Source: SHWC01 sp945902735
GTDB taxonomy: Bacteria; Pseudomonadota; Alphaproteobacteria; UBA828
Direction: 5' to 3'
DNA length: 26,631 nt
NCBI GenBank assembly: GCA_945902735.1
Contig: CAMDNF010000030.1
Span: 1-26,631 of the forward strand
Shown: piece by piece, positions 1-7,328 of the stretch
How the letters are laid out: the number at the start of each line of letters is the position of its first letter
How positions within the stretch are numbered: position 1 is the stretch's first letter
The notes under the pieces: model-generated
Told to the model about the DNA's origin: nothing
Seen by the model: only the letters and a program-made list of their open reading frames with translations
The model's database searches: none
Program-made: the position numbers and the translations under genes

Positions 1-741
1 AAGGTCATGATCGTGACGGGGGGAAGCCGCGGCATTGGCGCCGCCATTGCGCGGCTCGCCGGGCGGCGGGGCTATGACGTGGCGGTCAATTATACGCGCG
101 CGAAAGAGCACGCCGACAAGGTCGTGGCGGAGATCGAGCAGGCCGGGCGGCGCGCGATCGCGGTGCAGGCCGATGTTGGCGTTGAGCGCGACCTCGTGCG
201 GTTGTTCGAGACCGTCGATCAATCCCTCGGGCGCGTTACGGCGCTGATCAACAATGCCGGCGTCGATTACGAAACCCCGATCCGAGATTTCAAGCTCGAT
301 GGCTTGCAGCGGGTCTACGCCGTGAATGTCTTCGGCCCCTTCATCACGGCGCGCGAAGCTGTAAAGCGCATGTCGACCAAGGAGGGCGGGCCGGGCGGCG
401 CGATCATCAATGTCGGCTCGATTTCGGCGCGCTATGGCGGCCTGCCGGGCGACGTCATCTATGCGTCGTCCAAGGGCGCGATCGATGCGTTCACCATGGG
501 CTTGGCGCGTGAATTGGGGCCGCAAGGCATTCGGGTCGCCTGTGTGCGCCCAGGGCTGATTCGGACTGAGATCTTCGATTCGAATATCGGGCTCGACCGG
601 GCGATCGAAATCGCCAAAACGAGCACGATGGTTGGCCGCATCGGCGAGCCCGAGGAAATCGCCAATTTGGTGTTGTGGCTTTGTTCGGACGAAGCCTCCT
701 ATGTGACCGGCACGATCCATGACGTGTCGGGCGGGCGCTGA
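1..741 (+). CDS. SDR family NAD(P)-dependent oxidoreductase, 5' end cut by window edge
   Basis: Classical short-chain dehydrogenase/reductase, a soluble enzyme interconverting an alcohol and a ketone with NAD(P). Counting from the ATG at position 7, the cofactor motif TGGSRGIG is at residues 4-11, NNAG at 82-85, and the catalytic set is about Ser138, Tyr152, Lys156 (YASSK). The family usually has several residues before the glycine motif, and the frame is open back to base 1, so the true start is probably just outside the window. The stop is TGA at 739-741. The C-terminal part (VTGTIHDVSGGR) is typical of FabG/glucose-dehydrogenase-like SDRs. It is read in the same direction as the HyuA gene 166 bp downstream and may belong to the same catabolic cluster. 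Substrate unknown. The fold assignment is secure; the pathway link is inferred from position. Confidence 0.9.
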   Translation, partial: KVMIVTGGSRGIGAAIARLAGRRGYDVAVNYTRAKEHADKVVAEIEQAGRRAIAVQADVGVERDLVRLFETVDQSLGRVTALINNAGVDYETPIRDFKLDGLQRVYAVNVFGPFITAREAVKRMSTKEGGPGGAIINVGSISARYGGLPGDVIYASSKGAIDAFTMGLARELGPQGIRVACVRPGLIRTEIFDSNIGLDRAIEIAKTSTMVGRIGEPEEIANLVLWLCSDEASYVTGTIHDVSGGR

Positions 742-907
742 TCGGGCAAGCCTGACTCAATCGTCGCTTTGATCGGATTCGGGCCGTTTTAAATTAGACA
801 GGACCGTTCGCCTGCCGGTACTTTGATGAAGCTGGCGGGCAAGCGGCGCGATCGAAACCAGAGAAAGCCGCACCGCCTTTTCGGCTCGAGAGTCCGGGGA
901 GACGAGC
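742..907 (+). promoter_or_regulatory. Leader region upstream of the first HyuA gene
   Basis: This 166-bp gap holds no credible gene. It contains an imperfect inverted repeat (GCCTGCCGG near 810 and CTGGCGGGC near 832, 7 of 9 positions pairing) and a good ribosome binding site, GGGGAG, about six bases before the ATG at 908. The repeat could be an operator or an mRNA hairpin. No convincing -35/-10 pair or T-rich terminator was seen, so whether the HyuA gene has its own promoter is undecided. Confidence 0.3.
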
Positions 908-2974
908 ATGCGCTATATTTTAAGCGTCGATATCGGGGGCACTTTCACTGATTTTTCGCTGCTCGATGACCAGGGCGCCATCACGCTGTGGAAAGAGGCG
1001 ACGACACCAACCGATCCCGCCAAGGGGGTGCAGCGTGGTCTGACGGCGCTGGCCAAGGCCAACAATGTCGCGGTCAAGGAGTTCGTCAAAAGCCTCGATC
1101 TGTTCGTGCACGGCCAAACCATCGCGACCAACACCGTCATTCAGCGCAACGGCCCTAAAACGGCGTTGGTGTGCACCGAAGGGTTTCGCGACATCCTTTA
1201 TTTTCGCGATGGCTTCAAGCCCGATCGCTACAACGTCAATCTGAAGCGCGAGCGCGATTTCGTCCGGCGCGATCTGCGCCTGCCCGTGCGCGAGCGCGTG
1301 GATTATCGCGGCGACGTCTTGATCCCGCTTGATGACGCAACGGTGCGCGAGGCGGCAAAGACTCTGAAGGCGCAAAAGGTTCAGTCGGTCGCTGTGGCCC
1401 TGCTCTGGTCGGTCATGAACCCGAGCCATGAGCGGCGCGTGCGCGAAATTTTTGCGGAGGAACTGCCGGGCATCCCCGTCGTCCTCAGCTCGGATGTGCT
1501 GCCCATGATTCGGGAGTGGGAGCGCACCTCAAGCACGGTGCTGAGCGCCTATATTCTGCCCGGCATCTCGCGTTACATGACGGATCTTGAGCGCTTTTTG
1601 GCCAATCACGGCTTCGAGCACAATCTGCTGGTCATGCAATTGAACGGCGGTACGGCGCCGGTTGAGCAACTTCTGCGCCGCCCAATTTATGCGCTGGCCT
1701 CAGGCCCGGCCGCCGGGCCGGCGGCTGGCGTCTATTGCGCGGAACGCGTCGGCATCAAAAACGTCATCACGATCGATATGGGCGGCACGAGCTTTGACGT
1801 TTGTCTGGTGACCGATGGCAAGCCGGCGCTCACCAAGGACATGCGCGTGCATGACAATCCGGTCGGCGCCGCCGCGGTTGATGTGCATTCAATCGGCGCG
1901 GGCGGCGGCAGCATCGCCTGGATCGACAAGGGCGGCGCGCTCCAGGTCGGGCCGCAGAGCGCGGGCGCCGAGCCCGGCCCGGCCTGCTATGAACAGGGTG
2001 GCGAACGCCCCACCGTGACCGATGCCAATGTCGTGCTCGGTTATATCAACCCGGATTATTTCCTGGGTGGCCGGCGCACCATCAATCCGCAAGCCTCCGC
2101 GCGCGCGATCGAAAAGGCGATCGCGAAGCCGTTGGGCTTGAGCCTCGAAGAGGCGGCCTATGGCATTTTCCGTATTGTGAATACCAACATGGTCGGGGCC
2201 ATGCGCGTGGTCTCGGTCGAGAAGGGCATCGACCCGCGCGGCTATAGCCTCGTGGTCGGCGGTGGCGCGGGGGCCATTCATGCCGGCGAGCTGGCGGCCG
2301 AGCTCGGCATGAAGCAGGCCATCATTCCGAGTTATGGCGGCGTGTTCTGCTCCTACGGCATGATCGTGAGCGACGTGCGTTATGACACGCTCCGCGCCTT
2401 CGCCACCAACACCAGCGCGTTCGACCTCGACAAGGTCAATGCGATCTTTCAAGAACTCGAACAGCAGGCGATTGCCGAACTAAAGAAGCAGGGCTTCGCC
2501 CGCTCGCGCATCGAGATCACGCGTTATGCCGATGCCAAATACACGGCGCAAATTCACGAGCTAACCATTCCGCTGCCCTCAAGTGGTGCGTTGAAGAAGC
2601 AGGACGTGTCCAAGATCGCCGAAGAATTCCACGCGCTGCACGAACGCATGTTCACCTATAGCGTGCGTGAAAGCCCGGTCGATCTGTTCCACTGGCGCGT
2701 CACCGCGATCGGCAAATTGCCGGCGCTGCACGCGCCCGAGCAGAAGCGCACGCGCCGCGCGATAGCCGATGCCGAAAAGCCCGCCCGCATAGCCTATTTC
2801 CCGGCCTATGGAAAGTTCCGCAAGACCAAGGTTTATGATGGAGCGCGGCTGCTTCACGGTATGACGATCGAAGGGCCCGCCATCATCGAGCAGGAAACGA
2901 CGACCATCGTCGTGCCGCCAAGCCAATCGCTCAAGGTCAATCGCTTCGGCGATTTCGTCATCGATATCGGTTAG
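908..2974 (+). CDS. hyuA: Hydantoinase/oxoprolinase family subunit A (HyuA-like), copy 1
   Basis: ATPase subunit of the 5-oxoprolinase / N-methylhydantoinase / acetone-carboxylase superfamily. It would phosphorylate or otherwise activate a cyclic amide or carbonyl substrate together with the HyuB partner encoded next. The 688-residue length is normal. The N-terminal phosphate-binding motif DIGGTFTD is at residues 8-15, a second ASKHA-type motif (IDMGGTSFD) is around residue 290, GAGGGSI follows, and the family signature GPQSAGAEPGPACY is near 348-361. Family members commonly have Gly after ACY; here it is Glu. The start has a GGGGAG ribosome binding site. The stop TAG overlaps the strong Shine-Dalgarno of the next gene, which indicates translational coupling. 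No small third subunit like that of acetone carboxylase is nearby, so a hydantoinase-like role is favoured, but carboxylase-type chemistry is not excluded. Substrate unknown. Confidence 0.92.
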   Translation: MRYILSVDIGGTFTDFSLLDDQGAITLWKEATTPTDPAKGVQRGLTALAKANNVAVKEFVKSLDLFVHGQTIATNTVIQRNGPKTALVCTEGFRDILYFRDGFKPDRYNVNLKRERDFVRRDLRLPVRERVDYRGDVLIPLDDATVREAAKTLKAQKVQSVAVALLWSVMNPSHERRVREIFAEELPGIPVVLSSDVLPMIREWERTSSTVLSAYILPGISRYMTDLERFLANHGFEHNLLVMQLNGGTAPVEQLLRRPIYALASGPAAGPAAGVYCAERVGIKNVITIDMGGTSFDVCLVTDGKPALTKDMRVHDNPVGAAAVDVHSIGAGGGSIAWIDKGGALQVGPQSAGAEPGPACYEQGGERPTVTDANVVLGYINPDYFLGGRRTINPQASARAIEKAIAKPLGLSLEEAAYGIFRIVNTNMVGAMRVVSVEKGIDPRGYSLVVGGGAGAIHAGELAAELGMKQAIIPSYGGVFCSYGMIVSDVRYDTLRAFATNTSAFDLDKVNAIFQELEQQAIAELKKQGFARSRIEITRYADAKYTAQIHELTIPLPSSGALKKQDVSKIAEEFHALHERMFTYSVRESPVDLFHWRVTAIGKLPALHAPEQKRTRRAIADAEKPARIAYFPAYGKFRKTKVYDGARLLHGMTIEGPAIIEQETTTIVVPPSQSLKVNRFGDFVIDIG

Positions 2975-2985
2975 GAGGTCGCATC

Positions 2986-4911
2986 ATGACCAAAGCAGCT
3001 CGTTCACGCCGTGCCGCATTGCGCGATGAGGCGCGGGCCACGACGCGTCGTCGCAGTGGCAAGAAGGCGGTCGATCCGATCACCTTCTCGGTGATCTTGA
3101 ATCGCTATCAGACGATCGCGAATGAGATGACGTTGACCATGGAGAAAACCTCCTGGACCTCGATCATCGGCCTCGCGCGCGATTTTTCCTGCGCCATCTA
3201 TGACGCCAAGGCACGCCAGATTTGCATGATGGATGCGCTGCCGATCCATACCAATTCTATGCATGTGGTGTTGCGCGAGATTGCCCGCGTGTTCGAGGGC
3301 GATATCCATGAAGGCGACGTGATCGTTTGCAACGATCCCTATAGCGGCAACACCCATGTCGGCGATTTCGTCACCGCCTGCCCTATTTTCCACAAGGGCA
3401 AGCACATGTTCTGGAGCATGACCAAGGGCCATCAACTCGATTGCGGCGCCTTCATCCCGACCAGCACGCCGGCCGCCGCGAAAGATGTCTGGCAAGAGGG
3501 TCTGCAATTACCGCCGATCAAATTTTACGACAAGGGCAAGCCACGCGAAGACGTCATCCGCATGTATCTCGCCAATGTGCGCTGGAAGGATTTGCTCTAT
3601 GGCGATTTGATGGCGCAGCTGGGCTCGATCTGGACCGGTCGGCGGCGGCTTATCGAGCTCGCCAGCCAATATGGCAATGATGAGACCGAGCGCTATATCG
3701 AGGCCATCTTCGATTACGCCGATGAGCGCATGGCGGCGGAAATTCGTGCCATGCCCGATGGCGATTATGAGGGCGATAGCTGGCTCGATACCGACGGGCA
3801 GGGCGGCACCAACATCCACATCCACGCCAAGGTCTCGATCCGCGACGATCGCGTGCATATGAACTTCACCGGCTCGGACCCGCAAACGCCGGGCGCCAAT
3901 AATTGTTCCTACGGCGTCATGCAGGCGGCGTCTGGCATTCCCATCCTCTGCATGATCGATCCGACCATTCCGCACAATGACGGCTGCTTGCGGCATATTT
4001 CGGCCGAGGCGCCGCTTGGCTCGGTTTGCAATGCCAAATACCCGGCCTCGACCGCTCTGGCGACCATCGGGCCCGGCGACACCATGCAATTCGCGGTCTG
4101 GAAGGCCATGGCCAAGGCGGTGCCCGAGCGCATCATGGGCGGCAATGCCGCGATCCATTGCGTGCCGTTCTTCGCCGGCCGCGATTTGCGCGATAGCGAA
4201 CCGCGCGAATGGGGCTGCATGTTCTTCAATGGTGCGCCCGGCGGTGGCGCGGGGCCCAAGGCCGATGGTTGGCCCTTGATCATGACGGCGGCCGGCATGG
4301 GCGGCCTCAAGATCTTGAGTGTTGAGTTAAGCGAGCTGCTTTATCCGCTTCGCGTCGACCGGCAGGAAATCGCGACCGATTCAATGGGCCATGGGGAGTT
4401 CATCGGCGGTCCCGGCGTCGACATCCAAATCACGCCGACCAGCGGGCCGACCGATGCGAACATGTTCGGCGACACCAACGTCAATCCGCCTTATGGCGCA
4501 CTCGGTGGCACGCAAGCCATCGGTGGCGGTTGTTACAAAGAGAATCTCAAAACCGATAAACGCACCTATTGTTCTTCGAAGGGCCATCTCGTGCTTGAGG
4601 CGGACGAGATCTTTGTTGGCTTTTCGAGCGGCGGTGGCGGCATTGGCGATCCGCTGAAGCGCGATCCCGAAGCGGTGCTCGAGAGCATTTTCGATGGGCT
4701 GCTCTCGCTCGAAAGCGCCGAGACGATCTATGGCGTCGCGATCAACCGGGCGACCATGACGGTCGACTTTTCCAAAACCGCGCAATGGCGCGACAAGATC
4801 AGAGCAACGCGCGCGCCGCTCGAAGTCACGACGCCTAATCATCCCGGCGCGTCGGATTGGGTGCAGAAGCGCTTGCGGCCGGGCGATGACTATCTGATCG
4901 ATCCGCAATAA
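2986..4911 (+). CDS. hyuB: Hydantoinase/oxoprolinase family subunit B (HyuB-like), copy 1
   Basis: Partner subunit of the HyuA protein encoded immediately upstream; together they form the ATP-dependent cyclic-amide hydrolase (or related carboxylase). The 641-residue product shows the HyuB landmarks: DPITFSVILNRY at the start of the domain, NDPYSGNTHVGDF (about residues 119-131), the FTGSDPQTPGANN stretch, and a glycine-rich C-terminal segment (FSSGGGGIGDPL). The start is fixed by AGGAGGT at 2973-2979, seven bases before the ATG, which overlaps the HyuA stop. Unusual: before the family domain there is a leader of about 28 residues, very rich in Arg/Lys (11 of the first 27), that the second HyuB in this window lacks. 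It does not look like a Tat or Sec signal because no hydrophobic stretch follows. Function confidence is at family level only. Confidence 0.92.
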   Translation: MTKAARSRRAALRDEARATTRRRSGKKAVDPITFSVILNRYQTIANEMTLTMEKTSWTSIIGLARDFSCAIYDAKARQICMMDALPIHTNSMHVVLREIARVFEGDIHEGDVIVCNDPYSGNTHVGDFVTACPIFHKGKHMFWSMTKGHQLDCGAFIPTSTPAAAKDVWQEGLQLPPIKFYDKGKPREDVIRMYLANVRWKDLLYGDLMAQLGSIWTGRRRLIELASQYGNDETERYIEAIFDYADERMAAEIRAMPDGDYEGDSWLDTDGQGGTNIHIHAKVSIRDDRVHMNFTGSDPQTPGANNCSYGVMQAASGIPILCMIDPTIPHNDGCLRHISAEAPLGSVCNAKYPASTALATIGPGDTMQFAVWKAMAKAVPERIMGGNAAIHCVPFFAGRDLRDSEPREWGCMFFNGAPGGGAGPKADGWPLIMTAAGMGGLKILSVELSELLYPLRVDRQEIATDSMGHGEFIGGPGVDIQITPTSGPTDANMFGDTNVNPPYGALGGTQAIGGGCYKENLKTDKRTYCSSKGHLVLEADEIFVGFSSGGGGIGDPLKRDPEAVLESIFDGLLSLESAETIYGVAINRATMTVDFSKTAQWRDKIRATRAPLEVTTPNHPGASDWVQKRLRPGDDYLIDPQ

Positions 4912-5000
4912 GCCTAAATAATATAGTCACAACGGACACTGGCACCGCGATCACCGTGGCGGCAGGCTGCGGCGCTTGACATAAAGAAAAGCGACGCCAC

Positions 5001-5750
5001 GTGGTCAATCGTTTGCAGGGTCGAAGAATATTGGTCTCGGGCGCGGCCGGCGGCATTGGCCAGGCCTGCGCCGCCGCGTTCCTGGCCGAGGGCGCTTCGG
5101 TCGCCATGCTCGATCGCGATCGCAAGCGTCTCGATCAAGTGGCATCCACGCTTTCCGGCCAAGGAAAAATCGCCGTCGTCGATTTGGATATCACCAATGA
5201 GGCTGCGGTCGTCGAAGGCGTGAGCCGCGTCGCGCGCGAGCTCGGTGGCCTCGACGGTGTCGTGAATAGCGCGGGCATCGATCAGGTCGAAGATTTCGCC
5301 GAGACCGACTGGGCGATTTGGGAGCGCATCATGGCGGTCAATTTGACCGGCGCCCTGCGAATCTGCCGCGCCGCGCTTGAGCCCATGAAGGCAAACGGCA
5401 AGGGCGCCATCGTCAACATCGCCTCGGCCGCCGGGCTCAGGCCACTGAACGGTCGCGTCGCCTATTGCGCGTCGAAGGCCGGGCTGATCATGGCGACCAA
5501 GGTTCTGGCGCTCGACCTCGCGAAATACGGCATCAGGGCGAACACCGTCTGCCCCGGCGCGACTGATACCGAGCTCTTTCGCCAATATCTCGGCGACATG
5601 ACGATGGCGGATGTCAATGCGCGCTATGCGCTGAACCGGATCGGCACCACGGCGGAGATCGCCGCCACCATCGTGTTTCTGCTCTCCGACGAAGCGGGCT
5701 TTATCACCGGCTCAGCCCTCGCGGTCGATGGCGGCCGGGTGTTTCATTAA
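5001..5750 (+). CDS. SDR family oxidoreductase
   Basis: Classical SDR of 249 residues, the usual length. Cofactor motif SGAAGGIG at residues 13-20, NSAG at 89-92, catalytic Ser142, Tyr155 and Lys159 (YCASK). An Asp at the end of the second beta strand (LDRD, residue 38) suggests NAD rather than NADP. It starts with GTG at 5001; no strong ribosome binding site is visible, but the N-terminus (RLQGRRILVSG) aligns with normal SDR starts and no better ATG is in frame. It sits between HyuB and the molybdenum hydroxylase genes on the same strand, 89 bp after HyuB, and probably acts on an alcohol or keto intermediate of that pathway. The substrate cannot be inferred. Confidence 0.92.
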   Translation: MVNRLQGRRILVSGAAGGIGQACAAAFLAEGASVAMLDRDRKRLDQVASTLSGQGKIAVVDLDITNEAAVVEGVSRVARELGGLDGVVNSAGIDQVEDFAETDWAIWERIMAVNLTGALRICRAALEPMKANGKGAIVNIASAAGLRPLNGRVAYCASKAGLIMATKVLALDLAKYGIRANTVCPGATDTELFRQYLGDMTMADVNARYALNRIGTTAEIAATIVFLLSDEAGFITGSALAVDGGRVFH

Positions 5751-5910
5751 AGCCCTGAAATCGACATTTCTTCGGCCGCTGGCGAACGCCGTGCTCTTCA
5801 GCCTGAGCCCTTATGTTTGAGGCGCGCGATCGCCCTTTCTTCCCGCCGGGGAAACGGCCCAAGGCCGCCCCGGACCCCCGATATGGCGCGTCATCCGGGG
5901 CAGCTTGGAT

Positions 5911-5940
5911 TTGCCCTGTTGCCTGGACAATCGCTATCAT
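5911..5940 (+). promoter_or_regulatory. Possible sigma70-type promoter before the molybdenum hydroxylase genes
   Basis: In the 242-bp gap after the SDR gene, TTGCCC (5911-5916) and TATCAT (5935-5940) are separated by 18 bp, about 50 bp before the FAD-subunit ATG. This is a match by eye to the consensus; a GC-rich genome can give such matches by chance. No other coding signal was found in 5751-5992. Confidence 0.25.
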
Positions 5941-5992
5941 CCAAGCTCAAGGTTCGGTTGAGAAATCCTGCTTGTGGAGGGCGCGCCCGCCA

Positions 5993-6853
5993 ATGCGTTA
6001 TGAAGCTCCTGAAACCATAGAGGCCGCGGTCGCGCTGCTTGGCAGCGGCGGCCGCGCACGCCCGCTGGCGGGCGGTACTGACCTGCTCGTTCAATTGCGC
6101 GCCGGCATGGTTGAACCGGATCTGATCGTTGATCTGAAAAAGCTGCCTGGTCTGCGCACGATCGCCAAGGAGAAGGGCGGCTTTCGCATCGGCGCCGCCG
6201 TCTCGGGCGCGGAGCTTCGCGAGCACCCGGAGCTGCGGAAAGTGTGGCCCGGCGTGGTCGAGGCCGCCAATTTGATCGGCTCGACCCAGATCCAAGGCCG
6301 CGCCAGCCTCGGCGGCAATCTATGCAACGCCTCGCCGGCCGCCGATAGTGTGCCGGCCCTGATCGCCGCCGGCGCGACCGTGACCATCATCGGCCCTGGC
6401 GGCCAACGCGAGGTGCCGGTGGAGGCCGTCGCGACCGGCCCAGGCAAAACCTCCTTGGCCAAGGGTGAGTTCGTCACGTCGTTCTTTTTACCGGCGCGTT
6501 CGCCGCGCTCCGCTGATGCCTATCTGCGCTTCATCCCGCGCACTGAAATGGACATCGCGGTGGTTGGTTGCGCGGTCAATTTGACGCTCGATCAAGGCGG
6601 AACCTGCACCGCCGCGCGCGTGGCGTTGGGCGCGGTTGCCGAGCGTGCCTTGTTGGTGTCGGAGGCCGCCGCCGCGTTGGTCGGTAGCAAGCTCGATGCG
6701 GTGGCGATTGAACGACTGGTCGCGGCGGCGCGAAAAGCCTGCCGGCCGATCGATGACAAGCGGGGGACCAAAGTGTTTCGCGTCGATGTCGCCGGGGTGT
6801 TGGCCCAACGCACGGCGGCCATCGCGGCCGAACGCGCACGAGGACAAAAATGA
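5993..6853 (+). CDS. Molybdenum hydroxylase FAD-binding subunit (CoxM/XdhB-like), copy 1
   Basis: Medium subunit of a xanthine-dehydrogenase-family hydroxylase, passing electrons from the iron-sulfur subunit to FAD and an external acceptor. The 286-residue product carries PLAGGTDLLVQLRAG near the N-terminus and LGGNLCNASPAADSVP around residues 105-120, the two FAD-contacting segments typical of this family. The reading frame is open further upstream to 5813, but the ATG at 5993 is chosen because the protein then starts MRYEAPETIEAAVALL, as family members do, and GGAGG lies at 5976-5980. The upstream extension looks non-coding. The stop overlaps the ATG of the iron-sulfur subunit by four bases (ATGA), showing translational coupling in a three-subunit operon. 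Confidence 0.92.
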   Translation: MRYEAPETIEAAVALLGSGGRARPLAGGTDLLVQLRAGMVEPDLIVDLKKLPGLRTIAKEKGGFRIGAAVSGAELREHPELRKVWPGVVEAANLIGSTQIQGRASLGGNLCNASPAADSVPALIAAGATVTIIGPGGQREVPVEAVATGPGKTSLAKGEFVTSFFLPARSPRSADAYLRFIPRTEMDIAVVGCAVNLTLDQGGTCTAARVALGAVAERALLVSEAAAALVGSKLDAVAIERLVAAARKACRPIDDKRGTKVFRVDVAGVLAQRTAAIAAERARGQK

Positions 6854-7326
6854 GCAAGCGTCATGTTTCCGCCGTGGTGAACGGCGACCCGGTCGAATTT
6901 CTGTGCACGCCCGAACAAACGCTGCTCGACGTGCTGCGCGAAGATCTCGATATGACCGGTAGCAAGGAGTGTTGCTCGTCGGGCGATTGCGGCGCCTGTA
7001 GCGTGATCCTCGATGGGCGGTTGGTGTGCTCATGCCTCGTGCTCGGCGCTGAGGTCGAAGGCAAGCGCATCGAAACCATCGAGGGGATGGCCAAGGGCGA
7101 TGAGCTGCATCCGCTCCAGCGCATATTCCTTGAGCACGCCGCGCTACAATGCGGCATCTGCACGCCGGGCATTCTGATCGCCGCCAAGGCGCTGCTCGAG
7201 CGCGAGCCCGATCCGACCGAGACCGAGATTCGCTTCTGGCTTGCCGGAAATCTTTGCCGTTGTACTGGCTATGACAAAATCGTGCGTGCGGTGCTCGACA
7301 CCGCCGCGGAATTGCGGAGGAGCTGA
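6850..7326 (+). CDS. Molybdenum hydroxylase 2Fe-2S subunit (CoxS-like), copy 1
   Basis: Small subunit with two [2Fe-2S] clusters that relays electrons from the molybdenum site to FAD. In 158 residues both clusters are complete: the plant-type ferredoxin set Cys42, Cys47, Cys50, Cys62 (C-x4-C-x2-C-x11-C), and the C-terminal helical domain set Cys101, Cys104, Cys136, Cys138 (CGICTPG and CRCTGY). The Cys41-Cys42 doublet and an extra Cys60 add cysteines beyond the eight ligands. The ATG overlaps the FAD-subunit stop, and the stop lies two bases before the large-subunit ATG. There is no signal peptide, so the complex is expected in the cytoplasm. Confidence 0.95.
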   Translation: MSKRHVSAVVNGDPVEFLCTPEQTLLDVLREDLDMTGSKECCSSGDCGACSVILDGRLVCSCLVLGAEVEGKRIETIEGMAKGDELHPLQRIFLEHAALQCGICTPGILIAAKALLEREPDPTETEIRFWLAGNLCRCTGYDKIVRAVLDTAAELRRS

Positions 7327-7328
7327 TC

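Noticed and set aside
908..4911. Acetone carboxylase operon
   Set aside because: HyuA/HyuB-type subunits are shared with acetone carboxylase, but the small third subunit gene is absent next to both pairs.
5813..5992. N-terminal 60-residue extension of the first FAD subunit
   Set aside because: Pro/Arg-rich, without family similarity, and a good ribosome binding site precedes the internal ATG at 5993.
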